Shown here piece after piece: positions 6,808 through 14,037 of a DNA stretch of 17,651 nt; within the stretch, counting starts at the first letter, position 1, and each line of letters opens with the position of its first letter. Source of the stretch: Opitutia bacterium UBA6410. Lineage in GTDB: Bacteria; Verrucomicrobiota; Verrucomicrobiia; Opitutales; Intestinicryptomonadaceae. A program made the translations under genes and the position numbers. The DNA is taken from assembly GCA_002437405.1 (NCBI GenBank), contig DJPO01000093.1, forward strand, positions 1-17,651, written 5' to 3'. The notes under the pieces are model-generated. The model saw only the letters and a list, made by a program, of their open reading frames with translations, searched no databases and had not been told where the DNA came from.

Positions 6808-7809
6808 CTAAAGATTCTGAATCCAGATGTTGCGGTACGCGACGGGATTCCAGTGGTCCTGAAGCTTAATCGGCCAGTTGGCGAGCGTGTGGACATAGTG
6901 CGCGCCGTGCGCGGGGTGGAGGGTCGTCGCATAATATACGGGATCGTCGTTATGAATGCGCACGCCGTTGTGGTAGACCGTGAAAGTCGGGTGCGAAATG
7001 AGTCTGTCGCCGTCAAACTTCGCGGGGTGGAATTCGATGTCATAGGTCTGCCACGCTTCGGGTTCGATTGAGGCGTTTACCTTCGGGGGGTGCTGGCGGT
7101 AAATCGAGCCGCAGTCAAACCAGTTGCCGTCCTTGCCGAACGAATTGAAAACCTGAATTTCGTACGGACCGACGTACACGCCCGAATTCCCGGGGCCTGT
7201 TGCGGGGATTTTAAATTCCAAGTGCATTCTGAACGCGCCGAATTTTCCCTTTGTTGCGATTGTCCCGTCAACCTTTTTGCCGTCTTTGTCGAGCGGCTTG
7301 GAGACCATCGCGCCGTCCTCGAGCTTCCACGCGCAGGGCGAACCGTCGAAGTCCTGCTTCCACTGCGACATATCCTTTCCGTCGAAGAGAACGGTCGCCC
7401 CCTGCGGAGCTTCCAGCCCGAGCGTCGGCGATTTCACCTCGATGCGCTTGAGCGAAACTTTTACTTTTGTTCCGCGCGCGATGCCGTCCGCCGAGATGGA
7501 TTCGGGGGTAATCGAGCCGTTCAAAGTGATGAGTTTTGTGCCCTTAAGCTCTATTTTGCCGTCCTTTGCGACCAGCCCCTCCGCAGAGCAATGGGATTCG
7601 GAGCGGACAAACACGCCCGAGAGCAAATCGAATTTGTATTTGCCGTCGTCCTGCCTGACAATCCGCGCGTAGACTTCGGGGGAGTGTTCGAGGGGATAGA
7701 ATTTCGCGCCCTCGATTTTGCCCGCATAGAAGCCCGCAAACGGGTCTTTCGCGAAAACGAAAAGCGGAGCCGCCAAGAGCGCGGCAACGGTGATAATTTT
7801 TGATTTCAT
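6808..7809 (-). CDS. Exported DUF1080 family protein (3-keto-disaccharide hydrolase-like)
   Basis: This 333-residue protein has a signal peptide (1-20, FVFA-KDP), a beta-rich N-terminal region of about 115 residues of unknown nature, and a DUF1080 domain (PF06439, concanavalin-like sandwich) from about residue 138 to the end. Domain landmarks are LFDGKDMSQWK, NSGVYV, YEIQVFNSFG, WQTYDIEF, VYHNGVRI and the terminal YRNIWIQNL. Members of the family are abundant in Verrucomicrobia and Planctomycetes, and some hydrolyse 3-keto-glycosides or bind glycans. It is followed after 3 nt by the GDPD gene. It lies downstream of the esterase with a hairpin between them. No Shine-Dalgarno sequence precedes the ATG. 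Confidence 0.88.
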   Translation of the reverse strand: MKSKIITVAALLAAPLFVFAKDPFAGFYAGKIEGAKFYPLEHSPEVYARIVRQDDGKYKFDLLSGVFVRSESHCSAEGLVAKDGKIELKGTKLITLNGSITPESISADGIARGTKVKVSLKRIEVKSPTLGLEAPQGATVLFDGKDMSQWKQDFDGSPCAWKLEDGAMVSKPLDKDGKKVDGTIATKGKFGAFRMHLEFKIPATGPGNSGVYVGPYEIQVFNSFGKDGNWFDCGSIYRQHPPKVNASIEPEAWQTYDIEFHPAKFDGDRLISHPTFTVYHNGVRIHNDDPVYYATTLHPAHGAHYVHTLANWPIKLQDHWNPVAYRNIWIQNL

Positions 7810-7828
7810 ATATACAGTAGTTTTAGTG

Positions 7829-7856
7829 TTATTAGCTATTTTAGTTTTGTCGGCAA
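7829..7856 (-). promoter_or_regulatory. Possible sigma-70 promoter of the DUF1080-GDPD pair
   Basis: On the minus strand TTGCCG (7856-7851) and TAATAA (7834-7829) are spaced by 16 nt in an AT-rich gap. It lies just behind the hairpin that follows the esterase gene and about 20 nt before the ATG. Confidence 0.3.
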
Positions 7857-7864
7857 TTAACCAA

Positions 7865-7892
7865 GGAGCGCGCCAAAATTGCGGCGCGCTCC
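7865..7892 (-). terminator. Hairpin after the esterase gene, probable partial terminator
   Basis: A perfect 10-bp GC-rich stem (7865-7874 with 7883-7892) with an 8-nt loop lies 16 bp after the esterase stop. The following minus-strand sequence is only moderately T-rich, so it may attenuate or stabilise the mRNA end rather than fully stop transcription. Confidence 0.5.
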
Positions 7893-7907
7893 CCTGTTAA
7901 CAAATTA

Positions 7908-9860
7908 TTAGTCTTCGAAACCGTCTTCGATAATCCAGACCTGCGGCTTCTTGGGAATAAAGCCGTGGGTCGAGCCCTGCACCCACTTGATGCGCTTGGG
8001 GGCTGTGATATTGTTGTAGAACACGGCCAAACCCGAGGGCGGGCATACGTAGTCGCCAACGCCCGCGCGGGTGACGTCGGTCTTGCACTTTATGCGCTTT
8101 GCGTGGAACGCGGCGTCGTAGTAGTCGAGCGCGGGAACGTACTGGGGACGCCAGCCGCCGAGACGCTTGCCGACCTTGGCGCCCGCGAAGTCGCAGCACC
8201 AAGTGATGTTGGGCTTTGCGAGGGTGACGTCGTGGTCGAGAGCCGCCGCCCAAGCGGTTTGGAGTCCGCCCTGACTGCCGCCCTCTACGACGAGCTCCCT
8301 GCCGTTCCACTGCGGAAGCGACTTTACGAACTCGAGCGCGCGCATTACGCGCAATACCATACCGTTAAAATATGCTTCTTCGGGATTGGAATTTTGCTTG
8401 GGGTCGAACGCATAGATTTGACCGTTGGACTTGATGTTTTTGAAAAATTCTTCGTAATACGCCTCGTCCTTGCCGAGATCGTAGCCGTGGGCGTTGATGT
8501 TAAAGCGTATCGCCCCGCCCCACGAGTGCTGGGGAGCGCGCTGGATTTGCGTGCCGTAGCCGTGGAAGGAAACGCTTGCGGGCAGGGATTTTTCCTTGGC
8601 ATTAGCGGGAATCGTCAAATAGCCCGTGACGGGGCGAGACCCCGCGCAGTCTACGCTGACGGCGTATACGTCGACATTCGCGCCGTCCTTACTGACTTTT
8701 TCCATTTTATATTTGAGCGGAACTTTCGCGAGCTTCGCCTTTTGTTTCGCCCAGAACGCGTCGAAGTCGGCGGGTTCTGCCACGGCGTTTTTCAGGCGCG
8801 TGATGTTCACGCCCGCGCCGCCGTTGAAGTCTATAGCCTGCTTTTTGCCGTTGACGGTCGTTTCGATAGTCTTGCCGCGCGAGTTCATCAGGCGCGCAAA
8901 AATCTTGACGAATCCGTCCTGCCCGAGCTTCGTCTTGAGCACGGCGGGCTTTTCGGGGGAGATTTCGAAAGTGCCGCTTTCGGTCACGCCGTCGTCGCCC
9001 CGACGCTCCCACGCCATTTTATAGGGCGACTTCGGGGAGGGTTGTCCGCCGAAATCCACCTTGAACGTGAAAACCATTTCTTCGTTCGGCGCGTAGTCGA
9101 GTTTTTCGGAAGTGCCCGAAAACGAGATTTTCGAGGCGTCGATAGGTTTGCTTTTCGTGAAGGTCGCGTTCTCGAACTTGGCGACAACGTACATTTCCGC
9201 CGAGGAGAGCTTTGCCGCGGACTTCGAGAAAGTCCAGTCGGGATTGCCCTCGGGGCAGTTGCCGATACCGATGTCGGGTTGACCCTGCTTGAAGGCGTTG
9301 AACGCGATTACGGTTTCCTTTTGCAGGAAGTTGTGGATTTGCATCGAGCCGTATCCGCCGTCTGTGCCGACGGAGTCGCCGAAGTCGAACGCGCCAGTTG
9401 CGTTGGGGATATTTTTGGCGTTCTGCCCGCCGTAGTTGTACGGCCAGAATTCGATGTTGCCCTTTTCGAACTTGCCGGTCTTGACATTGCCGTTGCCCGC
9501 AACTTCGAGATTATTGACATAGGTCTGGAAAGTACCCGTGCCGAAGTCGGGGACGCCGATGTCCGCCAGATTCTGCGAGAACGGGTCGAACGAAGCGAAC
9601 GCCCATACGGTTTTGCCGTCCTTGGAAACCGTTTTGAGCAGGTAGCCCAAGCGCGTAATTTTGCCCGAAATGTTTTCGGAATTGTCGATTTGGTAGCCCT
9701 CCGAGGCGTATTTTACGGGATTGAACTTGTAGACGAGTTCGTATCCTTTTGCCTCGGGAACGAGCTGCTGGAGCTCGGGGACGTCCGCATACGCCGCGCC
9801 GCCCAAAACTGCGGCGGCGAAAGCTGCGGCAAACATTTTTTTGATGCTTACATTTTTCAT
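7908..9860 (-). CDS. Exported AXE1-family acetyl esterase with extra N-terminal domains
   Basis: The C-terminal third is an alpha/beta hydrolase of the acetyl xylan esterase / cephalosporin C deacetylase type (PF05448), which removes acetyl groups from sugars. The triad is visible as Ser529 (in EGGSQGG), Asp603 (in GVGDYVCPPSG) and His632 (in GSTHGF), with the early motif SFHGYG. The start was set at MKNVSIKKMF (9860), giving 650 residues with a signal peptide (1-25, AYA-DVP); a longer frame starts at 9908 without support. Residues about 26-230 form a separate Gly/Asn/Phe-rich domain (YGSMQIHNF, FWPYNYGGQN, NPDWTFS) that resembles a domain linked to sialate O-acetylesterase-type proteins in PVC bacteria. 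Residues about 235-350 look like an Ig-like spacer. It is the first gene of the glycan-related cluster, 78 bp after xerD. Confidence 0.88.
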   Translation of the reverse strand: MKNVSIKKMFAAAFAAAVLGGAAYADVPELQQLVPEAKGYELVYKFNPVKYASEGYQIDNSENISGKITRLGYLLKTVSKDGKTVWAFASFDPFSQNLADIGVPDFGTGTFQTYVNNLEVAGNGNVKTGKFEKGNIEFWPYNYGGQNAKNIPNATGAFDFGDSVGTDGGYGSMQIHNFLQKETVIAFNAFKQGQPDIGIGNCPEGNPDWTFSKSAAKLSSAEMYVVAKFENATFTKSKPIDASKISFSGTSEKLDYAPNEEMVFTFKVDFGGQPSPKSPYKMAWERRGDDGVTESGTFEISPEKPAVLKTKLGQDGFVKIFARLMNSRGKTIETTVNGKKQAIDFNGGAGVNITRLKNAVAEPADFDAFWAKQKAKLAKVPLKYKMEKVSKDGANVDVYAVSVDCAGSRPVTGYLTIPANAKEKSLPASVSFHGYGTQIQRAPQHSWGGAIRFNINAHGYDLGKDEAYYEEFFKNIKSNGQIYAFDPKQNSNPEEAYFNGMVLRVMRALEFVKSLPQWNGRELVVEGGSQGGLQTAWAAALDHDVTLAKPNITWCCDFAGAKVGKRLGGWRPQYVPALDYYDAAFHAKRIKCKTDVTRAGVGDYVCPPSGLAVFYNNITAPKRIKWVQGSTHGFIPKKPQVWIIEDGFED

Positions 9861-9884
9861 ATGTATAAACGTGATATGGGAAAA

Positions 9885-9912
9885 ATTATGCCCACTTTTC
9901 CGCGTCAAACAA
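9885..9912 (-). promoter_or_regulatory. Possible sigma-70 promoter of the esterase gene
   Basis: On the minus strand TTGTTT (9912-9907) and CATAAT (9890-9885) are spaced by 16 nt in the gap between xerD and the esterase gene, leaving a leader of about 20 nt. It would allow expression independent of the dnaX cluster. Confidence 0.35.
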
Positions 9913-9938
9913 GCTTTTTTTGGATTTTTCGGGAATTT

Positions 9939-10883
9939 TTACCGATTCCTCGTCTTCAGCTTCGAGTATTCGCGCAAGATGTCGTCGTTGGCGAGATTCG
10001 TGTAAATCTGGGTTGTCGAAAGGTCGCTGTGTCCGAGCATTTCGCGAATCATCATCAGATTCACGCCGTTGCGCAGCAGATGGGTGGCGAAGCTGTGGCG
10101 GAGCATATGCGGCTTTACGTTTTTTTCGACCCCCGCGAGGCTCGCGTACTTTTTCAGATTGTACCAAAACGTCTTGCGGGAAATCTTTCCGCCCCTGCGC
10201 GTTATGAAAAATTCGCCAACCGCCTTTTTTTTGCAAAGCTCGCCGCGCACCGCCCTGTACTTTTCGATCGCATCCAACGCCATATCGCCAACGGGCACGA
10301 GGCGCGTTTTGCCGCCCTTGCCGCGCACGCGCAAAACCTTTTCCTGAACGTCGATGTCGGCGTACGAAAGCGAACACAGCTCGGAGACGCGCAGGCCGCT
10401 CGAGTACATAAGCTCAATCATCGCCCTGTCGCGCAAGCCCTCGGGAGTATCGGACTGGGGGGCTGAAATTACGTCGTCGATTTCCCCCGCGTCGAGAACG
10501 TCGGGGGTCGCGCGGCGGATTTTCGGGCGGGCGAAGTATTCGAAGAGGTTTTTGTCCCAAATCTCCTCCTCCATCAGATACCGCGCGAGCGACTTTAGCG
10601 CGCTGAGCTTTCTGGACTGGGAAGTCGCCTTGTCGGCTCTGCTCAGATACGCGAGCCACTCGGAAATCAGATCCTCGTCAACGTCCGCGAACGATTCGAT
10701 TTTCCCCGCGGCGAACTCGCAGAACAAAACGATGTCGCTGACATACGAATCCACCGTGTTTTTGCTCCTGCCCAGCTCGAGCCGCATATAGGTTTTGTAG
10801 TCCTCGAGAACCTCGGCAATCCGCTGGGGCAGCTTGCGGGTGTGTTCGTGGTTTTGGGGGAATTCTTTCGCGGATTTGGGCAT
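9939..10883 (-). CDS. xerD: Tyrosine recombinase of the XerC/XerD family
   Basis: Xer recombinases resolve chromosome dimers at dif near the terminus. The 314-residue protein has the SAM-like N-terminal core-binding domain (about 20-110) and the catalytic domain with all family residues: Arg165 (SGLRVSEL), Lys189 (RVRGKGGKTR), His259 and Arg262 (PHMLRHSFA), His285 (LGHSDLSTT) and the nucleophile Tyr294 (QIYTNL). The length is normal for XerC/XerD. It begins 9 nt after the rmuC stop and belongs to the dnaX-rmuC operon, which argues for a housekeeping recombinase and not a phage or integron integrase. XerC versus XerD cannot be separated with certainty by eye. Confidence 0.93.
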   Translation of the reverse strand: MPKSAKEFPQNHEHTRKLPQRIAEVLEDYKTYMRLELGRSKNTVDSYVSDIVLFCEFAAGKIESFADVDEDLISEWLAYLSRADKATSQSRKLSALKSLARYLMEEEIWDKNLFEYFARPKIRRATPDVLDAGEIDDVISAPQSDTPEGLRDRAMIELMYSSGLRVSELCSLSYADIDVQEKVLRVRGKGGKTRLVPVGDMALDAIEKYRAVRGELCKKKAVGEFFITRRGGKISRKTFWYNLKKYASLAGVEKNVKPHMLRHSFATHLLRNGVNLMMIREMLGHSDLSTTQIYTNLANDDILREYSKLKTRNR

Positions 10884-10892
10884 AGCGGCGGG

Positions 10893-12344
10893 CTATTTTT
10901 TTGCGGCGGATTTGGCTGACGGCTTGGCGGCGGGCTTGGAGGGAGGTTCGTCGTCGGAATCGTCGGTTTCGAGCGCGAGAACGCCCGACTTCGCCCCGAG
11001 CCGATTGGCGGTGGCGACAACGCTCTTCGAGCCTTCCGTAAGGGTCGTCTTCGCGAGATTGTAGTCGTCGGAAAGCATTCTGATTCTGTCGCCGACCTTC
11101 GCGAACCGCTCGATAAACAGGTTCACGCGCTCGTAGAGGCGCGAGCCGATTTCGGCAATCTGTTTGGTGTTTTTTGCGACAGCCTCGTTTTTGACCGAAA
11201 TTTCCGCGTACTTCAAAACCGACATAACAGTCGCGGGGCCGACTACCAGAACGTTGGCGGCGTACGCGTCCTCCAAAAGCGAATTGTCCGCGCTTATGGC
11301 GAGCTCGTAGGCGGGCTCGACGGGCATAAACATCAGCTTGAAGCCGCAGCGGGCGTCGGGCAGGTCGTTGTACTTCGACGCAAATTCCTTCAAATGGGCG
11401 CGGACGGATTTTTTGAATTTGTCGAGATTCTCGCGCTTTTGCCCGTCGGTTTGGCTCGCGCAATAGTCGCAATAGGCGACGAGCGAAAGCTTGGAGTCCA
11501 CTACAATCGAGCGGTTTTCGGGCAAATCAATCACGAAGTCGGGCACGAGCCTTTTTTGGACGCCCGAAGTGTCCGTATAGCTTTCCTGCGAGCGGAAATG
11601 GACGCCCTCCTTGAAGCCGCAAGTCTCCAAAATCCGCTTGAAAACCGACTCGCCCCAGTTGCCCGCAACCTTGTTTTCGCCCCGCAGCGCGTCGGCGAGA
11701 TTCTTCGCCTCGTCGGAAAGTTTTGAGTTCATTTTCACGAGCGACTCGATGTGCTTTTCGAGCCCCGCCTGCCCCTTGATGTTTACCTCGTTGAGATTTT
11801 CGATTCGGGTCTTGAAATCGGCAATCGTTTCGCGCACGGGGTTGAGAATCAGCTTAAGCTGCTCGCTGTTCGCCGCCGACATTTTCGAGCGCGCGTCCTC
11901 GAGCAGCTTCAACGAAAGCGCCTCGAACTGCGACTCGAGCTTTTTGCGCAGCTCCAGCTCGCCCTCCTCGCGCTTTTCGAGCTTGGCGGACAAATCCGCG
12001 ATTTCGCGGCGGGCGACAGTCAGATTTTTTTCGGCGGCGATTTTTTCGTCGAGATACGGCGCGATTTCCGCGATGCGCTCGGAGAGCATTTGAATCTGCC
12101 GATTCGCCGCGGCAAGCCCGCGCTCTGCCTGCCCCTTTTCGGCGTCGAGCTTCGCGCACTGGGTTGAAAGCTCGCCGATTCGCACGTCCTTTGCTGCGCG
12201 CTCGGCTGTCAACGCCGCGGCGGACTCCCTGAGCGTCGCCGCCCCCGCGTCCGCGCGGTTTTTCAAAACGTAAAGGTACGCCGCCAATGCGCCGAACACA
12301 ACACACAACGCGGCGGAAACCGCGCAAAAAACAGTCAAAAACAT
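10893..12344 (-). CDS. rmuC: DNA recombination protein RmuC
   Basis: RmuC limits inversions at short inverted repeats and contains a nuclease-like fold. The start was set at MFLTVFCAVS (12344), giving 483 residues: a GGAGG lies 9 nt before this ATG, and it follows the upstream ORF stop by 1 nt. Order of parts: N-terminal membrane anchor (about 3-27), long coiled coil (about 35-215), RmuC domain (PF02646, about 215-430) with GNWGE and the PD-(D/E)xK-like set PDFVIDLP plus VDSK (Asp283, Lys285), then a low-complexity Ala/Lys/Pro tail. A longer frame to 12656 is Arg/Ser-rich shadow of the ORF on the other frame. It is co-transcribed with dnaX and xerD. Confidence 0.93.
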   Translation of the reverse strand: MFLTVFCAVSAALCVVFGALAAYLYVLKNRADAGAATLRESAAALTAERAAKDVRIGELSTQCAKLDAEKGQAERGLAAANRQIQMLSERIAEIAPYLDEKIAAEKNLTVARREIADLSAKLEKREEGELELRKKLESQFEALSLKLLEDARSKMSAANSEQLKLILNPVRETIADFKTRIENLNEVNIKGQAGLEKHIESLVKMNSKLSDEAKNLADALRGENKVAGNWGESVFKRILETCGFKEGVHFRSQESYTDTSGVQKRLVPDFVIDLPENRSIVVDSKLSLVAYCDYCASQTDGQKRENLDKFKKSVRAHLKEFASKYNDLPDARCGFKLMFMPVEPAYELAISADNSLLEDAYAANVLVVGPATVMSVLKYAEISVKNEAVAKNTKQIAEIGSRLYERVNLFIERFAKVGDRIRMLSDDYNLAKTTLTEGSKSVVATANRLGAKSGVLALETDDSDDEPPSKPAAKPSAKSAAKK

Positions 12345-12345
12345 C

Positions 12346-12675
12346 TTATTCGCCCTCCTCTTCCTCGAGTTCTCCGATAGTCTCTGCGTCCTCGGTCTTG
12401 GTATCGTCCGAATCCTCCTGCGCGTCCGCCTCGGTGCGCACGAAGCGCAGCGCGCCGCGAACGAGCGACTGCGGGGCGGAATCGAACTGCGACTTGAAAA
12501 GCTCGAGAAGCTCGCGCGGGATTTTGTCGAGGCTTTCCGAAAATTCCGCCGTACCCTCTTTGAAAACCTCGCCCGCGGTGGGGTCGGAGACAATCTCGAC
12601 GGTCTCGCGGACGGCGGGTTTCGAGCGTTCGACGTTCTCGGTGTACGCGCTCGCAAATTCGCGGGACTCGCGCAA
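12346..12675 (-). CDS. 109-codon ORF after dnaX, acidic tail, possibly the dnaX C-terminal part
   Basis: I do not recognise this protein. As a free gene it would start with TTG only 7 nt after the dnaX stop, with GGGAGG just 2 nt before the TTG, which is too close. There is no ATG in the frame. The frame stays open upstream through the A10 run in dnaX, so a net one-base deletion there would join it to DnaX as a 492-residue protein. The product is helical (RELLELFKSQF, SLVRGALRFV) and ends in about 25 mainly acidic residues (ELEEEEGE at the end). It ends 1 nt before rmuC, so it is firmly inside the operon. It is either a small independent protein with a poor start or, in my view more likely, the frame-shifted extension (tau-like tail) of DnaX. 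Confidence 0.6.
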   Translation of the reverse strand: MRESREFASAYTENVERSKPAVRETVEIVSDPTAGEVFKEGTAEFSESLDKIPRELLELFKSQFDSAPQSLVRGALRFVRTEADAQEDSDDTKTEDAETIGELEEEEGE

Positions 12676-12682
12676 AACCTCC

Positions 12683-13825
12683 CTAAGCAGAAGTGCTATT
12701 TTTTTTTTGAATTTCGGCCGGTGCTGACGAAAGCTTGTCGAGTTCTTTAATTAAAGTGTTGATTGCCCGCGCCCTGCTCTGCTCCACCGCCTTAAGCAGC
12801 GCGACCTCGAAATTCGCCTTTTCGGACAGCCCGTTTTTCAGCCCCTTTTCCGAGCCCTGCAAAACGTCCAGCATTCGCATCATCTGCTCGCTGGAAAGAA
12901 CCTTCGAGCCGAAGTCCTTTTCGCCCGAAGAAAACGACTCTATCATATACTCGCGAAGCCTTATCTGAATGTCGCACATCGCGCGGTATAGGTCGCAGCC
13001 CGAGTCTACCAGCCCGTCAACGTCTTTGACGACGGCGGCGTAGTCGCCCTTGGCCATATCCGAGAGCAGCCCCGAAATCTGTTCGTCCGACGCCAAGCCG
13101 TATACGCCGATAACGTCCTCGACGGAAAGCTTGTTGCCGCAAAAGGAAATCATTTGGTCGAGAATACTCTGGGCGTCGCGCATACCGCCGTTGGCGAGCC
13201 TCGCGATTGCCCTGACTGCGCCCTCGGTGGCGTCGATATTCTCCTTTTTCGCGATTTCCGAAAGATGGTTTGCTATGAGATTTTCGGGAATCGGGCGGAA
13301 TTCGAAACGCTGGCAGCGCGAGGTAATCGTGCCCAAAACCTTGTGGGCTTCGGTCGTAGCGAAAATGAATTTTACATGCTTCGGCGGCTCTTCGAGAGTT
13401 TTGAGAAGCGCGTTGAAGGCGTCGGAAGTCAGGGAGTGGACTTCGTCGATTATGTAGATTTTATAGGTGCACTGCGATGGCGCGTACTGGCAGTCCTCGC
13501 GCAGCTTTCTGATTTCGTCAATCGAACGGTTCGACGCGCCGTCGATTTCGACAACGTCCATGCACGAACCGTTCATAATCGCGCGGGAGATTTCGTCGTC
13601 GTCGGGGTGGATATTGGGGCCGCCCTTTGCGTTCAGAGCCTTTGCGAAAAGCCTTGCTACGGTGGTTTTGCCCGTGCCCCTCGGCCCGACAAAAAGGTAC
13701 GCATGCCCGATTCTGCCCGACTCTATCGCATTTGTGAGAGTGCGCACAATATGCTCCTGCCCGACAAGCTCAGAAAACTGCTTGGGGCGGTATCTACGCG
13801 CAATGACTTCATACCCTTCGCTCAT
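12683..13825 (-). CDS. dnaX: DNA polymerase III clamp-loader subunit (gamma-sized DnaX)
   Basis: DnaX is the ATPase of the clamp loader, placing the sliding clamp on primed DNA. The start was set at MSEGYEVIAR (13825), giving 380 residues; the frame is open to 14038 but that part is hydrophobic shadow. Motifs: Walker A GPRGTGKT (47-54), Walker B IIDE (125-128), SRC (169-171) with the arginine finger, and sensor 2 GGMRDA (213-218). The cysteine zinc module usual at about 64-79 is missing; only Cys88 lies near. The protein stops just after domain III, gamma-sized, without the tau domains that bind polymerase and helicase. Its last codons run through A10 at 12699-12708, a likely slippage site. 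It heads the cluster with the 109-codon ORF, rmuC and xerD. Confidence 0.95.
   Translation of the reverse strand: MSEGYEVIARRYRPKQFSELVGQEHIVRTLTNAIESGRIGHAYLFVGPRGTGKTTVARLFAKALNAKGGPNIHPDDDEISRAIMNGSCMDVVEIDGASNRSIDEIRKLREDCQYAPSQCTYKIYIIDEVHSLTSDAFNALLKTLEEPPKHVKFIFATTEAHKVLGTITSRCQRFEFRPIPENLIANHLSEIAKKENIDATEGAVRAIARLANGGMRDAQSILDQMISFCGNKLSVEDVIGVYGLASDEQISGLLSDMAKGDYAAVVKDVDGLVDSGCDLYRAMCDIQIRLREYMIESFSSGEKDFGSKVLSSEQMMRMLDVLQGSEKGLKNGLSEKANFEVALLKAVEQSRARAINTLIKELDKLSSAPAEIQKKNSTSA
12699..12708 (-). promoter_or_regulatory. A10 slippery tract at the end of dnaX
   Basis: The coding strand reads C followed by ten A and then TAGC, at codons 373-376 of dnaX. With ten A the frame ends at residue 380. 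With nine A it enters the frame of the 109-codon ORF for a total of 492 residues. With eleven A it meets TAG at once and ends at 376. A long A run near the end of domain III is the kind of site that gives two DnaX products by transcriptional slippage in Thermus thermophilus (A9) and by translational frameshifting in E. coli. An indel error in the assembly would give the same picture. Confidence 0.6.
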
Positions 13826-14037
13826 TTTTATCAACGCTATCGCGGCGGCGGGCGAACTCAAGTTTTTTTTAAGGAAAATACAGTTGAAAGAAAAAACAAA
13901 TTCTGGGAAATTAAAACCGACAAACCAACAGGAGAACCCGAGACGCAAAACCCCTCGAAAAAAAACCATTAAACCGCTATCCGCAAAAGTGCTCTGCAAT
14001 TTTGCCGTAATATTCGGGACACGTGCAAAAAACTGCA
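13826..14037. other. Divergent intergenic region between dnaX and the GAF-AAA+ regulator
   Basis: About 210 bp separate the two divergent start codons. The left half is A/T-rich in runs (T8, A8) and must hold the promoter of the dnaX operon. I could not pick a convincing -35/-10 pair on either strand. No sigma-54 consensus is seen here. Confidence 0.5.

Noticed and set aside
7965..10466. 833-codon plus-strand open frame opposite the esterase and xerD genes
   Set aside because: It runs across two well-supported minus-strand genes and their intergenic gap. Its product has no recognisable domain, and the opposite-strand genes have full catalytic motifs. It follows from codon bias in the real genes.
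9939..10883. Tyrosine recombinase as integrase of a mobile element
   Set aside because: It sits in a tight operon with dnaX and rmuC, with standard XerC/XerD length and motifs. No att-like repeats or tRNA genes flank it.
12345..12656. N-terminal extension of rmuC to 12656
   Set aside because: It is Arg/Ser/Pro-rich and out of frame with the 109-codon ORF. The ATG at 12344 has a good SD and is followed by the membrane anchor typical of RmuC.
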